Below, one piece after another: positions 49,799 through 58,145 of a stretch of 64,000 nt of DNA. The stretch is from JAGNKE01 sp964583335 (GTDB taxonomy: Bacteria; Pseudomonadota; Alphaproteobacteria; Micavibrionales; Micavibrionaceae): contig CAZOVG010000005.1 of assembly GCA_964583335.1 (NCBI GenBank), positions 62,001-126,000 on the forward strand. The letters run 5' to 3'. The notes beneath the pieces were generated by a model. The model was not told where the DNA came from. It worked only from the letters and a program-made list of their open reading frames with translations, and did not search any database. Position numbers and translations under genes: made by a program. How positions within the stretch are numbered: position 1 is the first letter of the stretch; each line of letters starts with the position of its first letter.

Positions 49799-51097
49799 AT
49801 GAGCGATACTGATTTTATCGAAGGTGTTGATGCGGCGGCCCAGAATGTTTTCGCCTTTGTGTTGATCGACCCGAAATTAATTGATCCTCGTGACCCGCAC
49901 AGCGCAGACAACCGGAATTACGTTCGAGGCGAGCTTTCGTCTGCGCTGAGCGATCTCAGAACGACTTTTTCCGACGCGGAGGTGGATAGGGTGATCGACG
50001 GCGCCTTGTCGTCCGCGCCATCCGTCGAGCGCCGGAGGCTGGACGTGCCGGGGTCCGTGTCGATTGATGTTTCCGAACTGGACAGCCGAAACAAGCACAG
50101 CCAAGCGAACCGGGATTATATCCGCGGGGAGCTTGAGGGCCATATCACCAATCTCGGCCGCTCGATGACGGATACACAGGTGGACGACATCATCGACGAT
50201 GCCCTTCTGAGCTCTCCGTCGGGCACCGGGCGTTTCGCCATCAGAAATCTGAAGGTCAATGTCTGTCTGGTGAATACGCAGGCCGAGCATTCCGACAGCA
50301 AGAACGAGCTTGCGAGTATCGCGTCGGGCATCCGCGTCGGACGACTTCGGCCCGTACCGGGCACAAACGCCATTTGGGACCGCGCGACCGGGGAGCATGA
50401 GGGCGAGCACGGCAACCGGGACACCTTGTCCTCTCCGACCACGAAGCTGAGGATCATCGAGGAGGTTCGCGGCGATTTGCGGGCCGTTCAATGGCTGAGG
50501 AATAACGGTCATAACGATGTGGCGCAGGCCTTGACGGATTACAGGGTGTTGAACGCCGTTCACTCTCGCGACGCCTCGCATGCCACGGGGGTTGCGCTGA
50601 TCGGGAGCGGCGTGAGCGCGGTCAATGACGATTATGTCAAGGCGGCGGAGCAGATGCGCTCGAAAATCCTTCAGGCGGTCTCCAACGAGCATAATCTGGG
50701 GAGCGAGCGCAACGCCCTGCGGATGTTCGAGTATAATCCCGGGCGTTTTGTGCGTACGGTCGAGCGGGCGCTGGCGCGCGGTGAGTTTAGCGGGGGCGAC
50801 GCCTCTCCCGAACTTGAGAACCACGTCAAAGCCTATATCGAGGCTTTCAAGCGGCAGGTCAGCGGGATTACGCCGCCTGTGCCTTCCGGGGCGAGGGCCA
50901 GCGTGGATCTTGAAGGCGGCAGCACGCCGAGCTTGACCATCGGGGGCGTGAGTGCGCCGGAGTTTTTCGCCAGCCTTGCGGATCCCAATCTCGTAACGCA
51001 GCCAACAGTCGCCAGTGATGATCCTGCGCTTTCTGAAACGTCCGTGAAAGCGCCGGATTCTGTCGGTCAGACAAGAGCAGTCGCTGTCACCGTATAG
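49799..51097 (+). CDS. Unknown protein with internal repeats and an HEXXH motif
   Basis: 432 residues from the ATG at 49799 (GGGG eight bases upstream). Two similar units open the protein: DPRDPHSADNRNYVRGELSS with FSDAEVDRVIDGALSS, and DSRNKHSQANRDYIRGELEG with MTDTQVDDIIDDALLSS. A zinc-protease-like HEGEH follows at 200-204, with EVRGD at 222-226 giving the ExxxD spacing seen in gluzincins. A helical region and a Thr/Ser/Pro-rich tail end it. No signal peptide is visible. No family was recognised; peptidase activity is only inferred from motif spacing. The C-terminal disorder would fit secretion by an unusual route. Confidence 0.6.
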   Translation: MSDTDFIEGVDAAAQNVFAFVLIDPKLIDPRDPHSADNRNYVRGELSSALSDLRTTFSDAEVDRVIDGALSSAPSVERRRLDVPGSVSIDVSELDSRNKHSQANRDYIRGELEGHITNLGRSMTDTQVDDIIDDALLSSPSGTGRFAIRNLKVNVCLVNTQAEHSDSKNELASIASGIRVGRLRPVPGTNAIWDRATGEHEGEHGNRDTLSSPTTKLRIIEEVRGDLRAVQWLRNNGHNDVAQALTDYRVLNAVHSRDASHATGVALIGSGVSAVNDDYVKAAEQMRSKILQAVSNEHNLGSERNALRMFEYNPGRFVRTVERALARGEFSGGDASPELENHVKAYIEAFKRQVSGITPPVPSGARASVDLEGGSTPSLTIGGVSAPEFFASLADPNLVTQPTVASDDPALSETSVKAPDSVGQTRAVAVTV

Positions 51098-51128
51098 GTA
51101 TCAGGCGCACTTTATTGGTGTTTTTTTG

Positions 51129-52100
51129 CTAATTCGGCATGAAGAGGTGCTTGGCCGCGAGTATTTCCGGCATGGCTCGTTCCGTGGCTTCTTCGCCCAG
51201 ACGGATCAGTTCCTTGCCCTTTTCGAATTCAAGCAGGCCGATATGTCCGGTCGTCGGGCGGATATGCACGTCGGGCGGTTCCCCGGCAAGGCGGGAGCGG
51301 GTGAGGCGGTCCTGAATGATACTGAGGGCCGAGACCATGACGCCAAAGAGGCTGGGGTTGTTTTCCTCTCGCCGGAACAGGCGGCGCGAAAGGGATGAGG
51401 CGTTGAAATTCTTTTGCGTTTCCGGGGATACATCGTCGTTGTTGAACAGGTCGAATCCGGTGACCGTTTGATAGGCGGTGCCGGGTTTTGTCGCCTTGCC
51501 GATCAGGTCGGCGTTGAGGTCCACGGCGATGGTCATTCGTGCGCCCAATGCCTGACACGGCGAGACGGGGCAAGGGTTGACCAACGCACCGTCCACGAGG
51601 AAACGTCCTTCGTATTTTACGGGCGGGAACACGCCGGGCAGGGCGAAGGAGGCGATCATGGCCTCCAGCAAGTTTCCTTTGCGCATCCAGATTTCATGGC
51701 CGGTGGCCAGATCCGTGGCGATGCAGATTAGCGGATAGGGTAAATCCGCGAATGTCATGTCCTTGAAATGTTCTTCGAGCATGCTGCGTAGGCGCGTTCC
51801 GCCGATCAGGCCGGCGCTGCGCACACGAAAGTCGAGATAGCTGAAGACCTTGTAGCGTGTCAGGGAGAGGGCCCAATCCTCGAACGCATCCATCTTGTTT
51901 GCGAGGTAACAGGCGCCGACAACGGCGCCTATTGATGTTCCCGTGATGAGGGTCGGAAAAACGCCGTTTCGGTTGAGGGCTTTAATGACGCCGATATGGG
52001 CAAAACCCCGCGCCAATCCTCCGCCCAAAGCTAATCCTATCCCCGGTTGTCCGTTCTGTGGCTTGAATTCTGTCACGCCCAGCCGTACCCCTTCCTGCAC
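51129..52100 (-). CDS. Patatin-like phospholipase
   Basis: 323 residues. The patatin catalytic dyad is present: oxyanion loop GLALGGGLARGFAHIGVIKA, nucleophile in TGTSIGAVVGACY and Asp in FLVDGALVNPCPVSP. Such RssA-like proteins hydrolyse acyl lipids and act on the cytosolic side of membranes. The start at GTG 52100 is tentative; a GTG eight codons later has a better-placed purine-rich site. It is transcribed divergently from the MsbA-like gene with a 60-base gap. Confidence 0.92.
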   Translation of the reverse strand: MQEGVRLGVTEFKPQNGQPGIGLALGGGLARGFAHIGVIKALNRNGVFPTLITGTSIGAVVGACYLANKMDAFEDWALSLTRYKVFSYLDFRVRSAGLIGGTRLRSMLEEHFKDMTFADLPYPLICIATDLATGHEIWMRKGNLLEAMIASFALPGVFPPVKYEGRFLVDGALVNPCPVSPCQALGARMTIAVDLNADLIGKATKPGTAYQTVTGFDLFNNDDVSPETQKNFNASSLSRRLFRREENNPSLFGVMVSALSIIQDRLTRSRLAGEPPDVHIRPTTGHIGLLEFEKGKELIRLGEEATERAMPEILAAKHLFMPN

Positions 52101-52160
52101 ACAGTGAATAATGCTTTAATCTTAGGCTATTATAGCATACGGTTAGTTTCCTGAGGTACT

Positions 52161-53936
52161 ATGAAGCCTGCTGCACCGCCATATAATCCCGAGAAGAAAA
52201 ACTCCTCCTTCGCACTTGCGAAACGGGTGGCGGTTGTTTACGTAAAACCTTACTGGCGCAAGCTTCTTCTCGCTGTGGTTTTGATGGCGATTGCGGCGGC
52301 CATGACGGCCCTGCTTGCCTATCTTATGCAGCCCGTTCTGGACGACGTGCTTTACGGGGGCCGGGAAGACCTGATTATCCCTGTGTCGTTAGCCGTTCTG
52401 GGTACATTTGTCGTAAGAGGGATCACGACGTACTGGCATACGATCTATATGAACCAGATCGGGCAGGGGGTGGTCGCGGACATCCAGAGCGATCTTTTCA
52501 ATAATTTCACGACTCTGGATCTTGCGTTTTTCCATTCAAACCCCAGCGGGCAATTGGTTTCGCGCGTCGTGAACGATGTCGGGGTCATTCGCATGGCGCT
52601 GGGCGAGCTGATGACCGGGTTCGGCAAGAGCGCTTTCACTCTGGTGTTCCTTGTGGGCGTCATGCTGTATCACGACTGGAAGCTTACGCTGGCCGCGTTT
52701 ACGGTCGCGCCGTTCGTGGCGGTGTTTCTGGTCGCGATCGGCAAGAAGCTGCGGGCGGTTTCGGGTTCGATTCAGGACGAGATGGCGAGCCTGTCCGATC
52801 TTCTGTCACAGAGTTTTCAGGGTGTACGTATGGTCAAGGCGTACGGCATGGAGAAGCGCGAGCAGGAGAAAATCAGCAGTGCCGTTGGGCGGGTCCGCGA
52901 TCTCAATATTAAATCCGTGCAGTACCGGAACCTGACCACTCCGGTCAACGAGACGGTCATCGGGCTGATTTTTTCCGCAATCATCATTTACGGCGGGTAT
53001 CAGGTTCTGGGCGGGCATATCACCGCGGGGGGGCTGGCGTCGTTTCTGGCGGCGTTCACGCTGGCGTACGAGCCGATGAAAAAGCTGGCGCGGCTGAACG
53101 GCAATCTTCAGATGGGGTTCGGGGCTGCCGACCGGGTGTTTGCGCTTATGGAATTGCGGCCCGCCGTTACGGATCGGGCTGATGCGGGGCTTTTGGGTGA
53201 GCATGTGCCGGAGATCCGGTTCGATGACGTGCATTTCAGTTATGAGGGTGTCGAGGATAAAGCCTTGCGCAGCGTCAGCTTTGCGGCGCGGCCGGGAAAG
53301 GTCACGGCGCTGGTTGGGCCTTCGGGCGGCGGGAAAAGCACCATCATCAACCTCATCCCCCGGTTTTACGATGCAAGCCAGGGGCGGATTCTGATCGACG
53401 GGACGGACGCGCGCGATCTGACGCTGGCCAGTCTGCGCAGCCGGATCGCGCTGGTCTCGCAGGACATCACGATCTTTAACGATACTGTTTTTGAAAATAT
53501 CCGGTACGGGCGCGCGGACGCTCGCGATGATGAGATTTTCGAGGCGGCGCGAGCGGCGGCGGCCCATGATTTCATCACGGGCTTTCCGGCGGGCTATCAA
53601 ACAGTGGTGGGCGAGGACGGCGTTAAGCTCTCCGGCGGGCAGCGGCAGCGCATCGCCATTGCGCGGGCCATTTTGAAGGATGCGCCGATATTGCTTCTTG
53701 ATGAGGCGACCTCCGCGCTGGACAATGAATCCGAGAAGCTCGTGCAGGAGGCTTTGAGAGAGCTGGAAAAGGGTCGCACGACCCTCGTGATCGCGCACAG
53801 GCTCACAACGGTTCAGGCGGCGGATCAGATCCTGGTTCTGGACCGGGGGGAGATTGTAGAGCGCGGCACGCATTCCGAGTTGCTCGGCAAGGGCGGGCTT
53901 TATGCGCGGATGTATGAGACGGGGCTGAAATCCTGA
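52161..53936 (+). CDS. msbA: MsbA-like lipid flippase ABC transporter
   Basis: 591 residues, a half transporter with six membrane helices (LLLAVVLMAIAAAMTALLAY onward) and a C-terminal ATPase. Walker A GPSGGGKSTIINLIPRF, Q-loop LVSQDITIFNDT, signature KLSGGQRQRIAIARAI and Walker B ILLLDEATSAL are complete. MsbA flips lipid A or similar lipids across the inner membrane. The stop codon overlaps the ATG of the next gene (TGATG), so the alpha/beta hydrolase is coupled. Another ABC exporter role is possible; a type I protein exporter for the RTX proteins is less likely because no HlyD-like partner is near. Confidence 0.9.
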   Translation: MKPAAPPYNPEKKNSSFALAKRVAVVYVKPYWRKLLLAVVLMAIAAAMTALLAYLMQPVLDDVLYGGREDLIIPVSLAVLGTFVVRGITTYWHTIYMNQIGQGVVADIQSDLFNNFTTLDLAFFHSNPSGQLVSRVVNDVGVIRMALGELMTGFGKSAFTLVFLVGVMLYHDWKLTLAAFTVAPFVAVFLVAIGKKLRAVSGSIQDEMASLSDLLSQSFQGVRMVKAYGMEKREQEKISSAVGRVRDLNIKSVQYRNLTTPVNETVIGLIFSAIIIYGGYQVLGGHITAGGLASFLAAFTLAYEPMKKLARLNGNLQMGFGAADRVFALMELRPAVTDRADAGLLGEHVPEIRFDDVHFSYEGVEDKALRSVSFAARPGKVTALVGPSGGGKSTIINLIPRFYDASQGRILIDGTDARDLTLASLRSRIALVSQDITIFNDTVFENIRYGRADARDDEIFEAARAAAAHDFITGFPAGYQTVVGEDGVKLSGGQRQRIAIARAILKDAPILLLDEATSALDNESEKLVQEALRELEKGRTTLVIAHRLTTVQAADQILVLDRGEIVERGTHSELLGKGGLYARMYETGLKS

Positions 53937-54796
53937 TGAGCGCGGGCGGTCCGATTTATAAATTCTTTCTGATCGTGGTTCTGCTTTATCTTGGGCTGGC
54001 GTTCATGCTGTTCGTCCTGCAGCGCACGATCCTTTATGTGCCGTCGAAGAAACGCACACCGCCGCCGGAGATCGCCGAGGTCGCGAAGGTTCCCACGCAA
54101 GACGGGCTTGCGCTTGAGGGATGGTATTTCAAGCCGCAGGAGGGGCGGCCGGTTCTGGTCTATTTCCACGGCAATGCCGGGGCGATCAAGGACCGGCTCG
54201 GGAAGATTACCGATTATCTGAATGCGGGGTACGGGGTCTTGATGGCGGAGTATCGCGGTTACGGCGGGAATCCGGGCAAGCCGACGGAAGCGGGGTTGTA
54301 CCGGGACGGCTGGGCGTATCTCGACTGGCTGGCGCGGGAGAAAGGGATCGGGCCGGAGCGTGTCGTTCTGTATGGCGAGTCGCTGGGCACCGGGGTTTCG
54401 GTGGATCTCGCCGCGCATCTGAGCGACCGGGGAACGCCGCCGCTGGCGGTCGTGCTGGAGGCACCTTTCACCAGCGTTCTCGATGTCGCCAAGAGGACTT
54501 ACTTTTTCATACCTGTGGATTTTCTCCTTCTGGACCGCTACATGAGTCGCGAGAAGATCACGCGCGTGCGCGCGCCGCTGTTCGTCGTGAACGGCCAGTT
54601 TGACGAGGTCATTCCCGAGGCTCAGGGCCGGGCCCTGTTCGAGATGGCAAACGAGCCCAAAGAATTCAAGCAGATCGCCGGGGGGTATCACGGCAATCTC
54701 GGCGTTTTGGGTCTCAGCACTCTTGTGCTTGAATTTTTGGCTGGAATAGATTCGCGCAATCGGGATAATGGGGAAACTGGGATTTCAGGGGAGTAA
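53936..54796 (+). CDS. Alpha/beta hydrolase with N-terminal membrane anchor
   Basis: 286 residues. One membrane helix (FFLIVVLLYLGLAFMLFVLQ) precedes an alpha/beta hydrolase fold of the BEM46/ABHD13 type: VLVYFHGNAGAIKDRLGK, nucleophile Ser in VVLYGESLGTGVSVD, Asp in FVVNGQFDEVIPE and His in AGGYHGNLGVL. Its substrate is unknown. It overlaps the end of the msbA-like gene and precedes a CBS protein by five bases, so all three are one unit. An esterase acting at the membrane is the reasonable inference. Confidence 0.9.
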   Translation: MSAGGPIYKFFLIVVLLYLGLAFMLFVLQRTILYVPSKKRTPPPEIAEVAKVPTQDGLALEGWYFKPQEGRPVLVYFHGNAGAIKDRLGKITDYLNAGYGVLMAEYRGYGGNPGKPTEAGLYRDGWAYLDWLAREKGIGPERVVLYGESLGTGVSVDLAAHLSDRGTPPLAVVLEAPFTSVLDVAKRTYFFIPVDFLLLDRYMSREKITRVRAPLFVVNGQFDEVIPEAQGRALFEMANEPKEFKQIAGGYHGNLGVLGLSTLVLEFLAGIDSRNRDNGETGISGE

Positions 54797-54801
54797 TCAC
54801 T

Positions 54802-55263
54802 ATGCCGTGCCATGCTGCAATCGAGAAGAAGCTTGTTAAGCTTGCGCCCGACCAGAATGTCGAGAGCGCTATCGCGCTTTTAAAGAAAAGCAAAGTCAAT
54901 TCCGCGCCTGTGGTGGATGAGCAGGGTAAGCTTTTAGGGCTTTTTTCCTTCAAGGGGCTTATGCGCAACCTGATCCCGGTTTCTGTCGCTATGACGGATG
55001 GGATCAAGGTGGATATCAAGGTCGGTGCCGCGCCGGGTGTGGCCAAGCGCCTTGGACGGGTTAAGCCCTTGAAGGTTACGGAAGTTATGGACCGCAAGGT
55101 TCTCAGCGTCGGGCCGGAGGAGCCGTTGTGGGAGGGTGTTAGTCTTTTGACCAATCACGGCGGGCCCTTGGCGGTCGTTGACGAGCATAATAAACTGCTG
55201 GGTATGATTACGTATACGTCCATGCTGGCAGAGCTTGAAGCCATGCAGGACAGCGCAGAGTAG
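54802..55263 (+). CDS. CBS-domain protein
   Basis: 153 residues made of two CBS domains: QNVESAIALLKKSKVNSAPV with VDEQGKLLGLFSFKGLMRNL, and VTEVMDRKVLSVGPEEPLWE with VVDEHNKLLGMITYTSMLAE. CBS pairs bind adenine nucleotides and regulate partners. There is no attached catalytic or transport domain. It begins five bases after the hydrolase gene with GGGGAG upstream of the ATG, in the msbA-hydrolase unit. What it regulates is unknown. Confidence 0.9.
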   Translation: MPCHAAIEKKLVKLAPDQNVESAIALLKKSKVNSAPVVDEQGKLLGLFSFKGLMRNLIPVSVAMTDGIKVDIKVGAAPGVAKRLGRVKPLKVTEVMDRKVLSVGPEEPLWEGVSLLTNHGGPLAVVDEHNKLLGMITYTSMLAELEAMQDSAE

Positions 55264-55301
55264 TTTTTCAGGCGATCAGATCAGGAGAGGCAGAGGCTTC
55301 C

Positions 55302-55796
55302 ATGCTGAATTTTATCAAGAACTACGGTTTGCTGATCCTGATGGGGCTAGGGTTCGTTGTCGCTGTCGGGCTGGTTATGTCTATCGAGGTCAAGCCTCAG
55401 CTTCTGACGCCGACGACGTTGCGTGTGGAAAAGCAGGACGGCACGGTTCTGGACTTCACCGTCGAGGTGGCGCGCACTCAAGAAGAAATATACAGAGGTC
55501 TTATGTTCCGAAAGGAGATGCCCGCGCGGTATGGAATGATTTTTATTCTACCCGTCGAAAGAGAGGCCGAGTTCTGGATGAAGAACACGCTTATACCGCT
55601 TGATATGGTGTTTATTGGAGCCGACGGGCAGATCAAGCATATCCATCCGATGGCGAAGCCCCTCGATACTACGCTCGTGCCCTCACTGGCTCCGGTTAAG
55701 GCGGTTTTGGAATTAAACGGGGGAGAGACGCAAGAACTTGGCATCATGCCGGGCGATAAGGTTCTGCATCAGGATCTTGGAAATTTTACGCCTTAG
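55302..55796 (+). CDS. DUF192 domain protein
   Basis: 164 residues. An N-terminal hydrophobic segment (NYGLLILMGLGFVVAVGLVM) anchors or exports the protein. The DUF192 core follows: EVARTQEEIYRGLMFRKEMP, MIFILPVEREAEFWMKNTLI and IPLDMVFIGADGQIKHIHPM. The family is widespread in Proteobacteria and of unknown function. AGGAGAGG upstream of the ATG supports the start. It is the last gene of the + strand group that starts with msbA and meets a convergent gene nine bases away. Confidence 0.93.
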   Translation: MLNFIKNYGLLILMGLGFVVAVGLVMSIEVKPQLLTPTTLRVEKQDGTVLDFTVEVARTQEEIYRGLMFRKEMPARYGMIFILPVEREAEFWMKNTLIPLDMVFIGADGQIKHIHPMAKPLDTTLVPSLAPVKAVLELNGGETQELGIMPGDKVLHQDLGNFTP

Positions 55797-55805
55797 ATGC
55801 CGTTC

Positions 55806-56726
55806 TTATTTTCCTGAGCTGAATCCGCCCTTTAATAGTTTGTCGCGGAGGGCGCATGCGCTTTCTTCTTTCATCGGTCTTTGAAGCATGAAGGTGAGCT
55901 GGATTTTTCCTTCTCTGTTTTTCAGGAAGGCGGCCGAGGCGAATTTAAAGCCCGATTTGCTTGTTTCCTTGCCCTGCTCGGGTAGAATTTCGCTAATCAG
56001 CTTTTTTGTGTCCTCATCAGACATAAAATTTTCAAGTTTTTCTTTGTAGAGGCCCGAGAGCGTGGCGCCGCCGCGACCGAAGATGGACGGTTCCTCGATC
56101 GGCTCATAGATTGTTTCAACATCAATGAAAAACTCACCGGAACGAAAGGCTGGTTTAAACGTGTTTTTTGCGCCGGTAATTCCCTTGGCACTATAGAGAA
56201 CAAACATGTCGCGGTCGAAATCGCGCGGTTTGCTGTCAAAAAATCTAAGGGTCATGCACGTCCGGTCTACGTAGCGACCCACGAAGTAGCCGTTTGCCGC
56301 GCCGCTTTTATCCACGTTGACCTGTAATTTTCCGATTTCAAGCTTGTCGCAGCGGTTTGCCGGCCCAACCCGTTTAAGCAGGAAGTTGTTGTAGGCGCGC
56401 AAAAAATCATCGAAGACGATGGCTGAGATTTCGCTAACCAGCGTGTATGGCGGCTTGCCCTTAGGGAACTTTCTTTCAAAACCATAGCGGGTCGTAAGGA
56501 TCAGTTTCTGGCGTTTTTCGTCCAGTGTCACGGTCACGGGCGTCGGTCGGGCCTCTATCACGCCAAGTTCGCAGAGCGGTGCAGGCGGTGGGGCTGCCAT
56601 TGCCGCAGAAGGGGCGCGCGTTTCAGGTGCGGCGGCGGGTGGCGTTTGTGCAAAGGCTGTTGCCGTGGTCGCAACAAGCAGGGCCAAAATGCTTAAAAAT
56701 ATATTCTTTATCATAGGGTTAATCAT
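55806..56726 (-). CDS. Secreted hypothetical protein
   Basis: 306 residues (Met5 at 56714 is an alternative start). A signal peptide ends TATAFAQ, followed by an Ala/Pro-rich linker (TPPAAAPETRAPSAAMAAPP). The mature domain has three short cysteine positions (LCELG, NRCDKLE, RTCMTLRF) and a mixed fold. No family was recognised. It is convergent with the DUF192 gene; 95 bases separate it from the divergent metalloprotease-like lipoprotein. Confidence 0.72.
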   Translation of the reverse strand: MINPMIKNIFLSILALLVATTATAFAQTPPAAAPETRAPSAAMAAPPPAPLCELGVIEARPTPVTVTLDEKRQKLILTTRYGFERKFPKGKPPYTLVSEISAIVFDDFLRAYNNFLLKRVGPANRCDKLEIGKLQVNVDKSGAANGYFVGRYVDRTCMTLRFFDSKPRDFDRDMFVLYSAKGITGAKNTFKPAFRSGEFFIDVETIYEPIEEPSIFGRGGATLSGLYKEKLENFMSDEDTKKLISEILPEQGKETSKSGFKFASAAFLKNREGKIQLTFMLQRPMKEESACALRDKLLKGGFSSGK

Positions 56727-56821
56727 AAATATCTAAGAGCGGCGCTTTTAAGCCCTAATCGTAACGATTTTACAGGAGATACGTTAAAATGCTAGAGTGG
56801 CTTGTTTATAAGGGTTGAAAA

Positions 56822-57769
56822 GTGGCCATGGGGCAAAAAATCGATCAGATCAGGACCGGTTTGCTGTGCACCGTTTTTGCGCTTACGACCAGTTGCAGCC
56901 TCTATACGCCCACCGGAGCGGCGCAGGAGGCTCCTTCGAATCCTGTTCACAACTATTATCTTGATGACGGGCGGACAGCCGATTGCGTTCTGATCGATGG
57001 GCGCGGCGCGGATTCCCGGGGCGTTTCAAAGGCAATCGGAGAGATGCGCAGCACTTTGACCCGGTTTCCGCTCGGACTTGCGGCTGTGGCCGATCTGGAC
57101 TCATCCCGCACGGCGATCTGTTACACCGAAGGGGCTATGCGCGATCAGCGTGCGGGCGTCGAGCACGATGCGGAATACAAGCACAGGAATAATTTGATCC
57201 TCTTTTCCGGGAACGATCCCGGGCATCTTATGCATGAGTGGAAACACAAGTATGACGGGATCGATTTTGATAGTTTTGAGATGACGCCTTACCACGCCGT
57301 TCTCACGCTGCGGTTCGCGGAGGCGGGGGCGTATGCGTTCGAGGCCATGGCGCGGCATGAGGCGCGCCTGAACGGAGCCAGACTGCCTGCGCCCGCGACG
57401 GGGTCGATGATGGATGAGCTGGTGAATATTTATGACAACACCCTGACGCGCGGCGGGACGCAGGAGCAGGCTTGGCGCAACGCCTTCGACGCGACGTTCC
57501 GCTATAATCTCAAAGACATCCAGACCAGCAATGTGCTGAGTGCGTATGATCAGGCGATCGGCATTCCCGAAATCCGCAACCGAGAGGGATTCGGGCAGAA
57601 GACGGTTTCGCAGAATTTCCTGATGCAGGTCGCGTTGCCGCCCGGGTGGGATGCCGGGGTCTTCGCGCGCACGGGTGGTGATCTGATTCTGGGGGATTCG
57701 CGGTATGTGACCTATCAACCGCAAGATGCCGAGAGGCTGCGCGGCATACAGGCCGAGCTCGACCGTTAG
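56822..57769 (+). CDS. Putative lipoprotein metallopeptidase with HEWKH motif
   Basis: 315 residues (GTG at 56822 or ATG at 56828). A hydrophobic N-terminus (RTGLLCTVFALTTSCSLY) ends in a lipobox-like TTSC with Cys25. The central domain holds HEWKH (138-142), a match to the HEXXH zinc motif, within GHLMHEWKHKYDGIDF; Glu167 in RFAEAGAYAFEAM, 24 residues on, could be the third ligand. This pattern occurs in bacterial putative metallopeptidase DUFs. A conserved loop GDSRYVTYQPQDAERL is near the end. Target and activity are unknown; a periplasmic protease is the inference. Confidence 0.72.
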   Translation: MAMGQKIDQIRTGLLCTVFALTTSCSLYTPTGAAQEAPSNPVHNYYLDDGRTADCVLIDGRGADSRGVSKAIGEMRSTLTRFPLGLAAVADLDSSRTAICYTEGAMRDQRAGVEHDAEYKHRNNLILFSGNDPGHLMHEWKHKYDGIDFDSFEMTPYHAVLTLRFAEAGAYAFEAMARHEARLNGARLPAPATGSMMDELVNIYDNTLTRGGTQEQAWRNAFDATFRYNLKDIQTSNVLSAYDQAIGIPEIRNREGFGQKTVSQNFLMQVALPPGWDAGVFARTGGDLILGDSRYVTYQPQDAERLRGIQAELDR

Positions 57770-58145
57770 GCACCAGGTCTTTTCATTCATTACGGAAAAC
57801 ATGCGCCGGATAAAAAAAGTCCGGAGACTTTTTGCAAAGCGCTCCGGACAAACGGCGGTAATAGAGGGTGTGTTGGGGAGGTTTATACGCCGTTTCTCTG
57901 GTCTGTGCAATAATTTTCTTCATTTTTGGTCATTTTTTTATGTATTCAGGGTTTTTTGCAGCGCACAAAGAAATAAACCGGGCTTCTGTTGTAATAAATG
58001 AGTAATAAGTTATGCTGTAATCGGCCACTTGATTTATAGTTAAAGTAACAATTTAAGGGCAAAAAATTTATATTTGATTTGTTGTTAATAATTTAAGTGT
58101 CCTAAAAAATTTGGATTTGCAGGGCCGTGAGGCGTGCTTTTTTGA
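57770..58145. other. 376-base AT-rich intergenic region
   Basis: It lies between a + gene and a convergent - gene. One hairpin with an A-run (57812-57849) is present, 296 bases beyond the stop of the sulfurtransferase gene. The rest is AT-rich, with direct-repeat-like runs such as TTGTTAATAATTTAA, and no open reading frame worth listing. Confidence 0.5.
57812..57849 (-). terminator. Hairpin with T-run on minus strand
   Basis: GTCCGGAG and CTCCGGAC form an eight-base stem with a 15-base loop; on the minus strand it is followed by seven T's. It could end the sulfurtransferase transcript or a separate small RNA. Confidence 0.55.

Noticed and set aside
52161..53936. ABC transporter as the type I exporter of the RTX proteins
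   Set aside because: It has the MsbA layout, is 8 kb away, lacks an HlyD-type partner and is coupled to a hydrolase gene.
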